Source: Clostridiales bacterium (GTDB taxonomy: Bacteria; Bacillota; Clostridia; Christensenellales; Aristaeellaceae). From it: 64,000 bases of DNA. The translations under genes were made by a program, and so were the position numbers. The stretch is taken from positions 3,038,001 to 3,102,000 of the forward strand of contig CP069419.1 of NCBI GenBank assembly GCA_017569285.1, read 5' to 3'. Below, in pieces: positions 17,161-25,866 of the stretch (positions are counted from its first letter, which is position 1; each line of letters starts with the position of its first letter). The notes below the pieces were generated by a model. It searched no databases and was not told the origin of the DNA. It saw nothing but the letters and a program-made list of their open reading frames with translations.

Positions 17161-17189
17161 TTGCAAACCCATATGAAGTATGTTATACT
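17161..17189 (+). promoter_or_regulatory. sigma-A promoter of the rimP-nusA-infB operon
   Basis: TTGCAA (17161-17166), 17-bp spacer, TATACT (17184-17189). It starts the translation-factor operon with a leader of nearly 190 nt. Confidence 0.75.
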
Positions 17190-17195
17190 GACGTG

Positions 17196-17384
17196 CGTGT
17201 GGTGATTCACACAGTATATATGGCATAACGCCTTGAAAGAAGGGTTTATCGTAAAGAGTGGAAAAGGCCTGAAGGTTCCCGGAGTCCGGAAAGACATGGC
17301 TTTTCCGGCTGACAGGGGGACTGAAGAAGGGTCTTGTTTCCGCTCTTTTTGATTGCCCGGAAAGACGAAAGAAACGGAGCACAA
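17196..17384 (+). other. long 5' leader of the rimP operon
   Basis: Untranslated stretch with a possible hairpin CCGGAAA / TTTTCCGG (about 17287-17311) and a T-rich run near 17344-17350. No known riboswitch was recognised. It may carry attenuation or autoregulation. Confidence 0.35.
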
Positions 17385-17876
17385 ATGGCAAAAGCGGAAG
17401 TTGCGGCAATTGAGAAACGGTGCGAGCAAATCGCGGCGGACATGGGCTACGAGCTGGTGGACGTTGCGATTGAAAAGGAACCGACGGGAAAGTACCTGCG
17501 GTTCTATATCGACCGGCCGGAAGGCATCTCCCTGGATGACTGCGAAGCGTACCACAAGGCTGTCCGCCAGCTGGCCGACGCGCTGGATTACGACTTCATG
17601 GAAGTCTCCTCGCCGGGGATTGACCGCCCGCTGAAGAAGGACCGCGATTTCGAGCGCGCGCTGGGAACAGAAGTGGAGATCAAGCTGTTCAAGGCGATTG
17701 ACGGCGTGAAGGTGATTACCGGAACGCTGGCCGGGCTCGAAGACGGAGACATTGTGCTGGATACGCCGGAAGGTGAGAAGCGGGTTGCCCGCAAGGCCGC
17801 CGCGCTGGTGAAGCCGATCGTCGATATGAGTGGTGTGGAAGACGTCGACCTCGGCGACGAAACGGAACAAGAATAA
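17385..17876 (+). CDS. rimP: ribosome maturation factor RimP
   Basis: A 163-residue cytoplasmic protein that helps 30S subunit maturation. An N-terminal alpha/beta domain contains GYELVDVAIEKEP and YLRFYIDRPEGISLDDCE; the signature DFMEVSSPGIDRPLKK is near residue 75; the C-terminal SH3-like barrel follows. The start MAKAEV at 17385 was chosen over an earlier in-frame ATG because it matches the family's N terminus and has ACGGAG upstream. It is first gene of the operon, 40 bp before nusA, the usual Firmicute order. Confidence 0.95.
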   Translation: MAKAEVAAIEKRCEQIAADMGYELVDVAIEKEPTGKYLRFYIDRPEGISLDDCEAYHKAVRQLADALDYDFMEVSSPGIDRPLKKDRDFERALGTEVEIKLFKAIDGVKVITGTLAGLEDGDIVLDTPEGEKRVARKAAALVKPIVDMSGVEDVDLGDETEQE

Positions 17877-17916
17877 TCATTGCATTGACAACGGATACGA
17901 AAGAGAGGATGCACCA

Positions 17917-19104
17917 ATGAAGTCGGAAGTTATTGAAGCCATCAGAATGCTGGCAAAGGAGAAGGAAATCAGCGAGGAATCGCTGTTCGGGACCATTGAG
18001 GAGGCGCTGAAGGCTGCTTACAAGAAGAACCTTCCGAAGGGCGAGAACGCTCCGAACAACCTGGACGTGACGGTGAACCGGGAAAACGGCGCCATTTCCG
18101 TGTATGCCCGGAAGCTGATCCTGGAAGACGAGGAAATCGAGGATCCCACGAACCAGATTTCCCTGAAGGACGCGCAGAAGATCAATCCCACCTACCAGAT
18201 GGGCGACATCGCCGAAGTGAACGTGACGCCGAACGGCTTCCTGCGGGTGGCCGCGCAGACGGCGAAGCAGGTGATCATCCAGCATATCCGTGAGGCGGAG
18301 CGCGGCAAGATCTACGACGAGTATGTGGAGAAGGAAAGCGAAATCCTGACCGGTATCGTCGAGCGGATTGAGCCGAAGGTTGTGTATGTGGACCTGGGCC
18401 GGACCGAAGGCGTGCTGGAAAAGGACGAGATGATCCCAGGCGAAACCTTCCATGACGGTGACCACATCAAGGTTTACATCCTGGAGGTGCACCGCAGCAA
18501 CCAAAACTCCGGATACACCCCGCAGGTGTATGTGAGCCGGATCCATCCGAACCTGGTGAAGCGCCTGTTCGAAATGGAAGTGCCGGAAATCGCCGGTGGT
18601 ATCGTGACGATCAAGAACATCGCCCGTGAAGCCGGAAGCCGGACCAAGATCGCCGTGCACAGCGCGGACATGCTGATCGACCCCGTCGGCGCCTGCGTCG
18701 GACAGCGGGGCGGCCGTGTGGACCGGGTTGTGGCTGAACTGAAGGGTGAGAAGATCGACATCATCAAGTGGAGCAGCAATCCCGCGGAATTTGTGGCGAA
18801 CGCCCTGAACCCGGCGCACGTGCTGAGCGTGTACCAGGCCCGGGATGAAAAGGCCTTCCGCGTGATCGTTCCGGACAACCAGCTGAGCCTGGCCATCGGC
18901 AAGGAAGGACAGAACGCCCGCCTGGCCGCGAAGCTGACCGGATGGAAGATCGACATCAAGAGCCAGAGCCAGGCCGCCGAAATGGACGACATGGTGGACG
19001 AGAACGGCCAGGCGACCGAATACGTGCAGGTGGAGACGCCCACGTATGACAGCTTCACGATGGACTTCGACGCCAGCCTGATGGGCGACGACGACACGAT
19101 GTAA
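17917..19104 (+). CDS. nusA: transcription termination/antitermination factor NusA
   Basis: A 395-residue RNA polymerase-associated factor acting in pausing, termination and antitermination. It has the N-terminal RNAP-binding domain (MKSEVIEAIRMLAKEKEISE, with EEALKAAYKK), an S1 domain (about residues 135-200), then two KH domains with the hallmark CVGQRGGRVDRVV and SLAIGKEGQNARLAAKLTGWKIDI. The C-terminal acidic repeats of Proteobacteria are absent, as normal in Firmicutes. The start at 17917 has AGAGAGG upstream; earlier in-frame codons overlap rimP. It is followed after 9 bp by rnpM. Confidence 0.97.
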   Translation: MKSEVIEAIRMLAKEKEISEESLFGTIEEALKAAYKKNLPKGENAPNNLDVTVNRENGAISVYARKLILEDEEIEDPTNQISLKDAQKINPTYQMGDIAEVNVTPNGFLRVAAQTAKQVIIQHIREAERGKIYDEYVEKESEILTGIVERIEPKVVYVDLGRTEGVLEKDEMIPGETFHDGDHIKVYILEVHRSNQNSGYTPQVYVSRIHPNLVKRLFEMEVPEIAGGIVTIKNIAREAGSRTKIAVHSADMLIDPVGACVGQRGGRVDRVVAELKGEKIDIIKWSSNPAEFVANALNPAHVLSVYQARDEKAFRVIVPDNQLSLAIGKEGQNARLAAKLTGWKIDIKSQSQAAEMDDMVDENGQATEYVQVETPTYDSFTMDFDASLMGDDDTM

Positions 19105-19113
19105 GGAGCACAG

Positions 19114-19401
19114 ATGAAGCCGAAGAAGATCCCCATGCGGATGTGCGTCGGATGCCGGGAAATGAAGGAAAAGAAGACGCTGATCCGGGTGGTGCGGAAT
19201 CCCGAGGGAGAGGTTTCCATCGATCCCACGGGGAAGAAGAGCGGCCGGGGCGCCTATGTATGCCGGAATCCGGAATGCCTGAAGCGCGCGATTAAGCAGA
19301 AGCAGCTGGAACGCCAGCTGGAAGCGGTGCTGGGACCGGAAACGGCCGAGGCGCTGCAGGCGGAGCTGGCGGCGGCGCTCGCGGGAGAAGCCCATGAATG
19401 A
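19114..19401 (+). CDS. rnpM: RnpM (YlxR, DUF448) RNA-binding protein
   Basis: A 95-residue protein with the family signature MRMCVGCREMKEKKTLIRVVR and GRGAYVCRNPECLKRAI. YlxR of Bacillus subtilis, renamed RnpM, modulates RNase P activity, and a nucleoid or transcription role has also been reported. The conserved Cys pairs are present. It overlaps the next gene (ylxQ) by 8 bp, which suggests translational coupling. The C-terminal about 25 residues are an Ala/Glu-rich helix. Confidence 0.93.
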   Translation: MKPKKIPMRMCVGCREMKEKKTLIRVVRNPEGEVSIDPTGKKSGRGAYVCRNPECLKRAIKQKQLERQLEAVLGPETAEALQAELAAALAGEAHE

Positions 19402-19699
19402 GCAGCGGCTGAAGGGCCTGATGGGCCTGTGTGTACGGGCCGGCCAGGCGGTGTTCGGTGAGGACGCGTGCCGGAAGGCCATAACGACCGGGCAGTGCGG
19501 AATCCTGCTGACAAACGGCGACATGAGCCGGAACACGCGGGAACGCTACGAGCGCGTGTGCGAAGTGACCGGAACGGAGATGGCGGTGCTTCCGGCAGGA
19601 CTGCTGGAAGAGGCGACCGGACGGCCCGGGGCAGCGATGGCCGTAAAAACGGGATCGTTCGCGGAACAGATATCCTGCTGTATGAAACAGGACAGCTGA
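19394..19699 (+). CDS. rplGA: L7Ae-type ribosomal protein YlxQ
   Basis: A 101-residue member of the L7Ae/L30e family, which binds kink-turn RNA. LMGLCVRAGQAVFGEDAC and the ILLTNGDMSRNTRERYE region correspond to the usual YlxQ core. It is placed between rnpM and infB, as in other Firmicutes. The role in the ribosome is poorly known. The ATG lies inside the last codons of rnpM. Confidence 0.9.
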   Translation: MNEQRLKGLMGLCVRAGQAVFGEDACRKAITTGQCGILLTNGDMSRNTRERYERVCEVTGTEMAVLPAGLLEEATGRPGAAMAVKTGSFAEQISCCMKQDS

Positions 19700-19756
19700 G
19701 GAATACCAACTACGACTATTTTAGATGCCGGAAAACGGCGGGGGGACAAACGTCGA

Positions 19757-22651
19757 ATGGCGAAGGTAAACTTGAAAGATGCCACCAAGGGACTTGTGGA
19801 CGAGGCTTCCGAAATTCTGGAAAAGGCCGTAGGAATGCGCCGTGAGGCGGATTCCCTGATGGACGCGCTCCGCAGGATGGACGCGGAGATGAACCGCCAG
19901 AAGGAAGAGGAGGAATTCCGCCGGAAGCAGCAGGAGCAGCTGAAGGCCCAGTCCGCCCACACGAAGGCGTTCACCATGCTGGACGAAGACGAAAAGCAGA
20001 TGATGGAAGCTGCCATGCAGGAAGAGCAGGTAGCCGCCGCCGAGGCGCCCGCGGAGGAGAAGAAACCCGAACCGAAGCAGGAAGCGGAAGAACCGGTGAA
20101 AGCCGAAGCCAAGGCAGAGCCCAAGGCTGAAGAAAAGCCGGAAGCCCCTGCGGCGGAAGAAGAAAAGAAAGAACCCGCGCCGGAACCCGCGAAGCCTGCC
20201 CGCCCGGCAGAGCCGAAGAAACCGGCGATCGGCCAGATTGTGAGCCGGCCCGGAGATGCCCCGCAGCGTCCGGCCCAGGGCACAGCACGCCCGGCAGGAC
20301 AGCCTGGCCAGTATGGCCGTCCGGCAGGACAGCCCGGCCAGCCCGGTCAATACGGCCGTCCGGCGGGACAGCAGGGCCCCTATGGCCGTCCGGCAGGACA
20401 GCCCGGCCAGCCCGGTCAGTACGGTCGTCCGGCGGGACAGGGCCCCTATGGCCGTCCGGCAGGACAGCCCGGCCAGCCCGGTCAGTATGGCCGTCCGGCA
20501 GGACAGGGTCCCTACGGCCGTCCGGCAGGACAGCCCGGCCAGCCCGGTCAGTATGGACGCCCGGCAGGCCAGCAGGGACAGTTTGGCCGTCCGGCAGGCG
20601 GCCCCCAGGGCGGAGCACGCCCGCAGCAGGGCGGCGGATTCGGCCAGAACCGCGGCGGCGGTGCGGGCCGTGCCCGGACCCCCGAGCTGACGGTTCCGAT
20701 GGAAAAGGAACGGGTATCCAACTATGACCCGAACAAGAAGAACTATATCCGCCAGCACGATCCGGAGCATGTGAGCCGGAACCGGAAGCAGGCGAGCAAG
20801 AACACCTTCAACGGCTATGACGATGAGGTGATCCGCGGCGGCAAGCGCGCCCGGGCCAAGAAGCCCAGCGCCCAGCAGATGATGGCGCCCATCAAGATTG
20901 AGACGGCGTACATGGCCGGCGACACCATCACCGTGCGCGACCTGACCGAAAAGATCGGCAAGCCCGCCGGCGAAATCATCAAGAAGCTGTTTATGCTGGG
21001 CAATATGGCCACCATCAACAGCGAAATCGACTTTGATACCGCCCAGCTGGTATGCTCCGACTTTGAGATTACCCTCGAGCGGAAGCAGGAACAGACGGCC
21101 GAAGCCGCGCTGGTTGCCGAAGACTTTGACGATACCGAGGAGAATCTCGTGACCCGTCCGCCGGTTGTGACCATCATGGGCCACGTTGACCACGGCAAGA
21201 CGAGCCTGCTGGACTACATCCGCAAGAGCCGGGTGACGGCCGGGGAAGCCGGCGGCATTACCCAGCACATCGGTGCGTACACCGTGGACGTGGACGGACG
21301 GCAGATCACCTTCCTCGACACCCCCGGCCACGAAGCGTTTACCGCCATGCGTGCCCGCGGAACCCAGGCGACGGATATCGCCGTACTGGTTGTCGCGGCG
21401 GATGACTCCGTAATGCCGCAGACCGTTGAATCCATCAACCACGCCAAGGCGGCCGAAGTGCCGATCATCGTGGCGATCAACAAGATGGACAAGCCGGCCG
21501 CGAACCCCGAGAAGGTAAAGCAGGACCTGACCCAGTACGGCCTGGTGTGCGAAGACTGGGGCGGCGAGACGATCTGCGTGCCGGTATCCGCGCATACCGG
21601 CGAAGGCGTGGACGAACTGCTGGAGATGATCCTGCTGCAGGCGGACGTGCTGCAGCTGACGGCCAACCCGAACCGGATGGGCCGCGGCGTTATCATCGAA
21701 GCGAAGCTGGACAAGGCCCGCGGACCCCTGGCGACCGTGCTGCTGCAGAACGGTACGCTGCACGTGGGCGACAGCATTATCGCGGGTATGGCTTCCGGCC
21801 GTGTCCGCGCGCTGATCAACGACAAGGGCGAGCGGGTGGAATCCGCCGGTCCGTCCATGCCGGTTGAGATCATGGGCTTTGACGACGTGCCGAGCGCCGG
21901 TGACGAGATGATCGCCGTGAGCGACGACCACCTGAGCCGCCAGGTTGCGGACGAGCGCCGCGAGAAGCTGAAGGCCAGCCGCGAGGCCACCATGGCCAAG
22001 ATGAGCATGGAGAACCTGTTCTCCACCATCGAGGCGGGCAAGGTGACCACGCTGAACCTGATTATCAAGGCAGACGTGCAGGGCTCCGTGGAAGCGGTGA
22101 AGCAGGCCATGGAGAAGCTGAGCAGCGACGAGGTGAAGATCCGCGTGCTGCACAGCGCTGCCGGCGCCATCACCAAGGACGATGTGAACCTGGCTTCCGC
22201 GTTCAACGCCATCATCATCGGCTTCAACATCCGGCCGGATGCTTCCGCCCGGGAAGCCGCCGAAAAGGCGAAGGTGGACGTGCGGCTGTACACCGTGATT
22301 TACAAGGCCATCGAGGATATGGAACTGGCCATGAAGGGCATGCTGGAGCCGGAGTACCGCGAGGTGCTGCTGGGCCATGCCGAGGTGCGGAACGTATTCA
22401 AGATCACCGGTTCCGGCATCATCGCCGGCTGCTATGTGCAGGACGGCAAGGTGCAGCGGAACGCGGGTGTCCGCCTGCTGCGTGACAACGTGGTTGTATT
22501 CGAAGGCAAGCTGAGCAGCCTGCGCCACCTGAAGGATGACGTGAAGGAAATGGCAGCCGGCTATGAATGCGGTATGAGCCTGGAAGGCCACAACGATATC
22601 AAGGAAGGCGATATCGTCGAGTGCTACATCATGGAGGAAATTCCGCGCTGA
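19757..22651 (+). CDS. infB: translation initiation factor IF-2
   Basis: A 964-residue GTPase that brings initiator tRNA to the 30S subunit. The N-terminal region is long and unusual: helical charged segment (1-95), Ala/Glu/Lys/Pro stretch (95-160), then a Gly/Pro/Gln/Arg/Tyr tandem repeat (about 175-295). The IF2 N-terminal domain (about 385-450) follows. The G domain begins at Gly475 in GHVDHGKT, with DTPGHEA and NKMD motifs. Domains II, III and IV follow to the end. All nucleotide-binding motifs are intact. It is the largest gene of the operon and lies 44 bp before rbfA. Confidence 0.97.
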   Translation: MAKVNLKDATKGLVDEASEILEKAVGMRREADSLMDALRRMDAEMNRQKEEEEFRRKQQEQLKAQSAHTKAFTMLDEDEKQMMEAAMQEEQVAAAEAPAEEKKPEPKQEAEEPVKAEAKAEPKAEEKPEAPAAEEEKKEPAPEPAKPARPAEPKKPAIGQIVSRPGDAPQRPAQGTARPAGQPGQYGRPAGQPGQPGQYGRPAGQQGPYGRPAGQPGQPGQYGRPAGQGPYGRPAGQPGQPGQYGRPAGQGPYGRPAGQPGQPGQYGRPAGQQGQFGRPAGGPQGGARPQQGGGFGQNRGGGAGRARTPELTVPMEKERVSNYDPNKKNYIRQHDPEHVSRNRKQASKNTFNGYDDEVIRGGKRARAKKPSAQQMMAPIKIETAYMAGDTITVRDLTEKIGKPAGEIIKKLFMLGNMATINSEIDFDTAQLVCSDFEITLERKQEQTAEAALVAEDFDDTEENLVTRPPVVTIMGHVDHGKTSLLDYIRKSRVTAGEAGGITQHIGAYTVDVDGRQITFLDTPGHEAFTAMRARGTQATDIAVLVVAADDSVMPQTVESINHAKAAEVPIIVAINKMDKPAANPEKVKQDLTQYGLVCEDWGGETICVPVSAHTGEGVDELLEMILLQADVLQLTANPNRMGRGVIIEAKLDKARGPLATVLLQNGTLHVGDSIIAGMASGRVRALINDKGERVESAGPSMPVEIMGFDDVPSAGDEMIAVSDDHLSRQVADERREKLKASREATMAKMSMENLFSTIEAGKVTTLNLIIKADVQGSVEAVKQAMEKLSSDEVKIRVLHSAAGAITKDDVNLASAFNAIIIGFNIRPDASAREAAEKAKVDVRLYTVIYKAIEDMELAMKGMLEPEYREVLLGHAEVRNVFKITGSGIIAGCYVQDGKVQRNAGVRLLRDNVVVFEGKLSSLRHLKDDVKEMAAGYECGMSLEGHNDIKEGDIVECYIMEEIPR
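20281..20610 (+). repeat. in-frame tandem repeat in infB
   Basis: Imperfect coding repeat built from a [13 protein letters not shown] element alternating with GRPAGQ-GPY, total unit about 22 codons (66 bp), with several near-identical DNA copies. It encodes a flexible, positively charged linker. Confidence 0.9.
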
Positions 22652-22695
22652 GATTTGCGGAAGATCTTCGGACGAGAATTGATTAAGGATTAATC

Positions 22696-23079
22696 ATGAG
22701 CAGTTATCAGAGAATTGACCGGATATCGGAAGAAGTCCGCCGTGAGCTGGACGCGATTATCCGGGAAGAGCTGAACGACCCCCGGGTGGACGGAACCTTT
22801 TCCATCACCCGGGCGGAAGTGACCGGCGACCTGCGCTTTGCGAAGGTCTATGTGAGCGTGCTGGAGGATGACAAGCGGGACGGGCTGATGGAAGCCCTGA
22901 AGAACGCCAAGGGATTCATCCGCCGCTCCCTCGGAAAGCGGATGATTATCCGCTACGCGCCGGAGCTGATTTTCGTCAGCGACAAGAACATTGAGTATGG
23001 CGTGCATATCGCCAAGGTGCTCTCGGAAACCATCAAGACAAATGATGACGGGGGAGAACCGGATGAAACGGAATCCTGA
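22696..23079 (+). CDS. rbfA: ribosome-binding factor A
   Basis: A 127-residue KH-type protein that binds the 30S subunit during late 16S rRNA processing. Signatures are RISEEVRRELDAIIREELNDPRV and ITRAEVTGDLRFAKVYVSVL, ending with GFIRRSLGKRMIIRYAPELIF. The last 17 bp overlap the start of nrnA, so the two are likely coupled. Confidence 0.96.
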   Translation: MSSYQRIDRISEEVRRELDAIIREELNDPRVDGTFSITRAEVTGDLRFAKVYVSVLEDDKRDGLMEALKNAKGFIRRSLGKRMIIRYAPELIFVSDKNIEYGVHIAKVLSETIKTNDDGGEPDETES

Positions 23080-24034
23080 AGCGGTTGCTGAAGCGATACG
23101 GGAAGCCCGGAAAATCGCGATTGTGAGCCATGTGAACCCGGACGGGGACACAATCGGCTGCGCGGCCGCGATGCGCCTCGGACTGCTTTCCCTGGGGAAA
23201 GAAGTCGAAATGTATTGCGAGGATCCGGTGCCGGAGTACCTGGCGTTCCTGCCGGGCGTGTACATGTTCCGTACCCCCGGGGAGAACGACGGGCCGTTTG
23301 ACCTGCTGCTTTCGGTGGACGTAAGCGACATCAAGCGGATGGGCAAATGCGAAGCGCTGCGGAAGGTGAGCCGGAAAACCGCGCAGATTGACCATCACGG
23401 GACCAACCCGGAATTTATGGAGATCAACAGCGTGGACGGGGACGTACCGGCCGCATGCGTGCTGGTGCGCGAACAGCTGAAGGTGCTGGGCGTGGAGCTG
23501 ACCGAGGATATTGCGAAATGCCTTTACACGGGCATCAGCACGGATACCGGGAACTTCGCCTTCTCCACCACAAGCGCGGAATGCTTTGAAGTGATGAGCG
23601 AGCTGATGCAGGCCGGGCTGCCGCTGGCTGAGCTGAACCGGATGCTGTTCCGCGTGAAAAGCCGGCCGCACATCAAGCTGCTGGGCCGGGCGCTGGAAAG
23701 CCTGACGTTCCGCGGCTACGGCCAGATCGCCGTGATGAAGCTGACACAGAAGGATTTTGAGGACAGCAATGCAACCGGAGAGCACGCGGATACCATCGTC
23801 AACTACGGGCTGGATACCATAGGGACGACGATGGCGCTGCTGGCCCGGGAAACCGCAGGCGGAATGATCAAGATGAGCCTGCGCGCCAAAGAACCGGCCC
23901 GGGTGGATGACGTTGCCCAGATCTTTAACGGCGGCGGTCATGAACAGGCGGCCGGAATCACGATGCCGGGCACGCTGGATGAAGCAACCGAGCGTGTGCT
24001 GGCAGAAATGGAGCGGAAGATTAAAGCGGAATGA
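23063..24034 (+). CDS. nrnA: DHH-family nanoRNase / pAp phosphatase
   Basis: A 323-residue cytoplasmic DHH/DHHA1 phosphoesterase, the NrnA type that degrades very short RNAs and hydrolyses pAp. Motif I is SHVNPDGDTIG (His23, Asp27, Asp29), motif II VDVSD, motif III DHHGTNP, motif IV STDTGNF, and the DHHA1 signature is GGGHEQAAG near the end. The start at 23063 has GGGGGAG upstream; longer in-frame alternatives extend back into rbfA. It overlaps truB by 4 bp (ATGA). The gene order rbfA-nrnA-truB-ribF is common in Clostridia. Confidence 0.95.
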   Translation: MKRNPEAVAEAIREARKIAIVSHVNPDGDTIGCAAAMRLGLLSLGKEVEMYCEDPVPEYLAFLPGVYMFRTPGENDGPFDLLLSVDVSDIKRMGKCEALRKVSRKTAQIDHHGTNPEFMEINSVDGDVPAACVLVREQLKVLGVELTEDIAKCLYTGISTDTGNFAFSTTSAECFEVMSELMQAGLPLAELNRMLFRVKSRPHIKLLGRALESLTFRGYGQIAVMKLTQKDFEDSNATGEHADTIVNYGLDTIGTTMALLARETAGGMIKMSLRAKEPARVDDVAQIFNGGGHEQAAGITMPGTLDEATERVLAEMERKIKAE

Positions 24035-24924
24035 ATGGCTTTTTCAATATCATGAAGCCCTCCGGGATGAGCAGCGCCGCCGTGGTGGCGGTGATGCGGC
24101 GCCTGACGGGTGAAAAACATGTGGGCCATGCCGGGACGCTGGATCCGGAAGCCGCGGGTGTTCTGCCTGTGATGACAGGGAAGGCCGCGCGGCTTTTTGA
24201 CTATTTGGTGGACAAGGAAAAGGAATACGAGGCGGTATGCGCCTTCGGCAGCCGGACGGACACACAGGATGCGACCGGTACAGTGCTGGAGACGGGCGAA
24301 AATTACCCGGACCTGGACACCGTGCGGGAAAAGGCCGCGGAACTGACCGGCGACATCATCCAGAAGCCGAGCATGTACAGCGCGATCAAGGTGGGCGGGA
24401 AACCGCTCTATGCGCGGGCCCGGAAGGGCGAAACCGCCGAAGTGCCGGAGCGCACGGTGCATATCTATGCCATTGAGGTGGCAGGCGAGGAGCCGGACCA
24501 CGGCGTACGCATCCGGGTGAAGTGCGGCAAGGGCACCTATATCCGGACACTGTGCGAGGACCTGGGAAAGAAATGCGGCTGCCCCGCGCATATGCGGAGC
24601 CTGGTGCGCATCCGGAGCGGCGTGTTTACCCTGGATACTGCCATCCCGCTGGACGAAGCGCGGCAACTGGCGGAGCGGGGTGAACTGCTGCGCCGGATGA
24701 TGGCGCCGGACGCGCCGATCGGGCATATTCCCCGGATTGACATCCGGCCGCGGTACGGCAAGGCGGTGGCTGCCGGGGCGAAGCTTCCGGCGGAAGCCGT
24801 GATGAATGAGCTGCCGTCGGACGGGACAATCGTCCGGGTTTACCTGGAAAACCAATTCTGGGGCATGGCGGAGCGGCAGGGAGACCTGATCGTATGGCGG
24901 GCTGTGATTGCGCCGGAAAACTGA
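24031..24924 (+). CDS. truB: tRNA pseudouridine(55) synthase
   Basis: A 297-residue enzyme that makes pseudouridine 55 in the T loop of tRNA. The N terminus NGFFNIMKPSGMSS and the catalytic motif HAGTLDPEAAGVLPV (Asp38) are typical. Later motifs are KPSMYSAIKVGGKPLY and GTYIRTLCEDLG. A C-terminal domain of about 65 residues follows. It starts on the ATGA overlapping the nrnA stop. Confidence 0.96.
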   Translation: MNGFFNIMKPSGMSSAAVVAVMRRLTGEKHVGHAGTLDPEAAGVLPVMTGKAARLFDYLVDKEKEYEAVCAFGSRTDTQDATGTVLETGENYPDLDTVREKAAELTGDIIQKPSMYSAIKVGGKPLYARARKGETAEVPERTVHIYAIEVAGEEPDHGVRIRVKCGKGTYIRTLCEDLGKKCGCPAHMRSLVRIRSGVFTLDTAIPLDEARQLAERGELLRRMMAPDAPIGHIPRIDIRPRYGKAVAAGAKLPAEAVMNELPSDGTIVRVYLENQFWGMAERQGDLIVWRAVIAPEN

Positions 24925-24945
24925 TATTCAGGAGAAAGACAAAGC

Positions 24946-25758
24946 ATGAAAGTGATTTGGCAGAAGGAAACTGCCGGGGCACGGATTGTGGCGCTGGGCA
25001 CCTTTGACGGGGTGCACCGGGGCCACCGGGAGCTGCTGGATACGGCGATCCGCTATGCCCGGGAGAACAGGATCCGGATGCGGGTATGTACGTTTGACCG
25101 GCACCCGCTGGAGGTGATCCGGCCGGAATTTGCGCCGAAGATCCTGACGACGATTCCGGAACGGGCCGGCCTGCTGGCCAAAGCCGGGGCGGACGAGACG
25201 GCGCTGATCCGTTTCCGCAGGGAAATTGCGGACATGGAGCCGGAAGACTTCCTGGCGATGCTGCGGGAGACGGTCCAGCTGCGGGCAGTCGCGGCCGGAT
25301 GGAACTACACCTTCGGCCGGCAGGGCCGGGGAACTGCCGATATGCTGCGCGAAGACGGGGAGAAGCATGGATACGATGTACTGATCCAGCCGCCGGTGAC
25401 CATGGAAGACGGGACACCGGTTTCCTCCAGCGTGATCCGCGAAAAGATTTCCTCGGGAAAGATCCGGGAAGCGGAAGAACTGCTGGGGCATGAGTATGAG
25501 GTGAGCGGCCGGATACCGGACGATGCCGTGACGACAGAAGCAGAAGAATTTCCGGTCCGGGTGCCGGCACGGAAGCAGCTCCCTGCGGGCGGAGCCTACT
25601 CCTGCCTGGTGAAGACCCATGACGGACTGTACGCGGCGGCGGTAAACGTTTGCGGCGGAGACGGCACCGTAACGGCGCGGCTGCTGCCGGAGACGGCGGC
25701 GGACATCGCCGGAAGGGCCGTGCGGCTGGTGTTTACGGACCGGCTGCACATGGCATAG
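24946..25758 (+). CDS. ribF: RibF-type FAD synthetase with a degenerate riboflavin kinase domain
   Basis: A 270-residue protein, shorter than the usual about 305-315. The N-terminal FMN adenylyltransferase domain (1 to about 185) is well conserved: LGTFDGVHRGHRELL, GWNYTFGRQGRGTADML, VSSSVIREKISSGKI. The C-terminal part is only about 85 residues. It starts as expected (GHEYEVSGRI) but lacks the GFPTAN signature and most of the later kinase core, including the usual acidic and IxxD-type ending. The protein probably makes FAD from FMN, while the first step (riboflavin to FMN) is doubtful. It is last gene of the rimP operon. Confidence 0.85.
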   Translation: MKVIWQKETAGARIVALGTFDGVHRGHRELLDTAIRYARENRIRMRVCTFDRHPLEVIRPEFAPKILTTIPERAGLLAKAGADETALIRFRREIADMEPEDFLAMLRETVQLRAVAAGWNYTFGRQGRGTADMLREDGEKHGYDVLIQPPVTMEDGTPVSSSVIREKISSGKIREAEELLGHEYEVSGRIPDDAVTTEAEEFPVRVPARKQLPAGGAYSCLVKTHDGLYAAAVNVCGGDGTVTARLLPETAADIAGRAVRLVFTDRLHMA

Positions 25759-25786
25759 ATGGTAGAAAATCGGACATTTCGTTGCC

Positions 25787-25816
25787 TTGTAATACAAGAT
25801 ATCGGAATGGTATAAT
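25787..25816 (+). promoter_or_regulatory. promoter of glgP
   Basis: TTGTAA (25787-25792), 18-bp spacer, TATAAT (25811-25816). The glgP ribosome-binding site GGAGGAGG lies about 45 bp downstream. Confidence 0.65.
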
Positions 25817-25866
25817 AATATGGTATGTAGTTATCGGAACCCGGACGGAACCGGAGGAGGTTCAGT

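Noticed and set aside
20281-20610. possible CRISPR-like array
   Set aside because: Repeats are in frame, contiguous and encode a protein linker; no unique spacers or cas genes.
19721-22591. 956-codon open frame antisense to infB
   Set aside because: It mirrors the codon bias of infB and its repeats, has no ribosome-binding site or family motif, and overlaps a certain gene.
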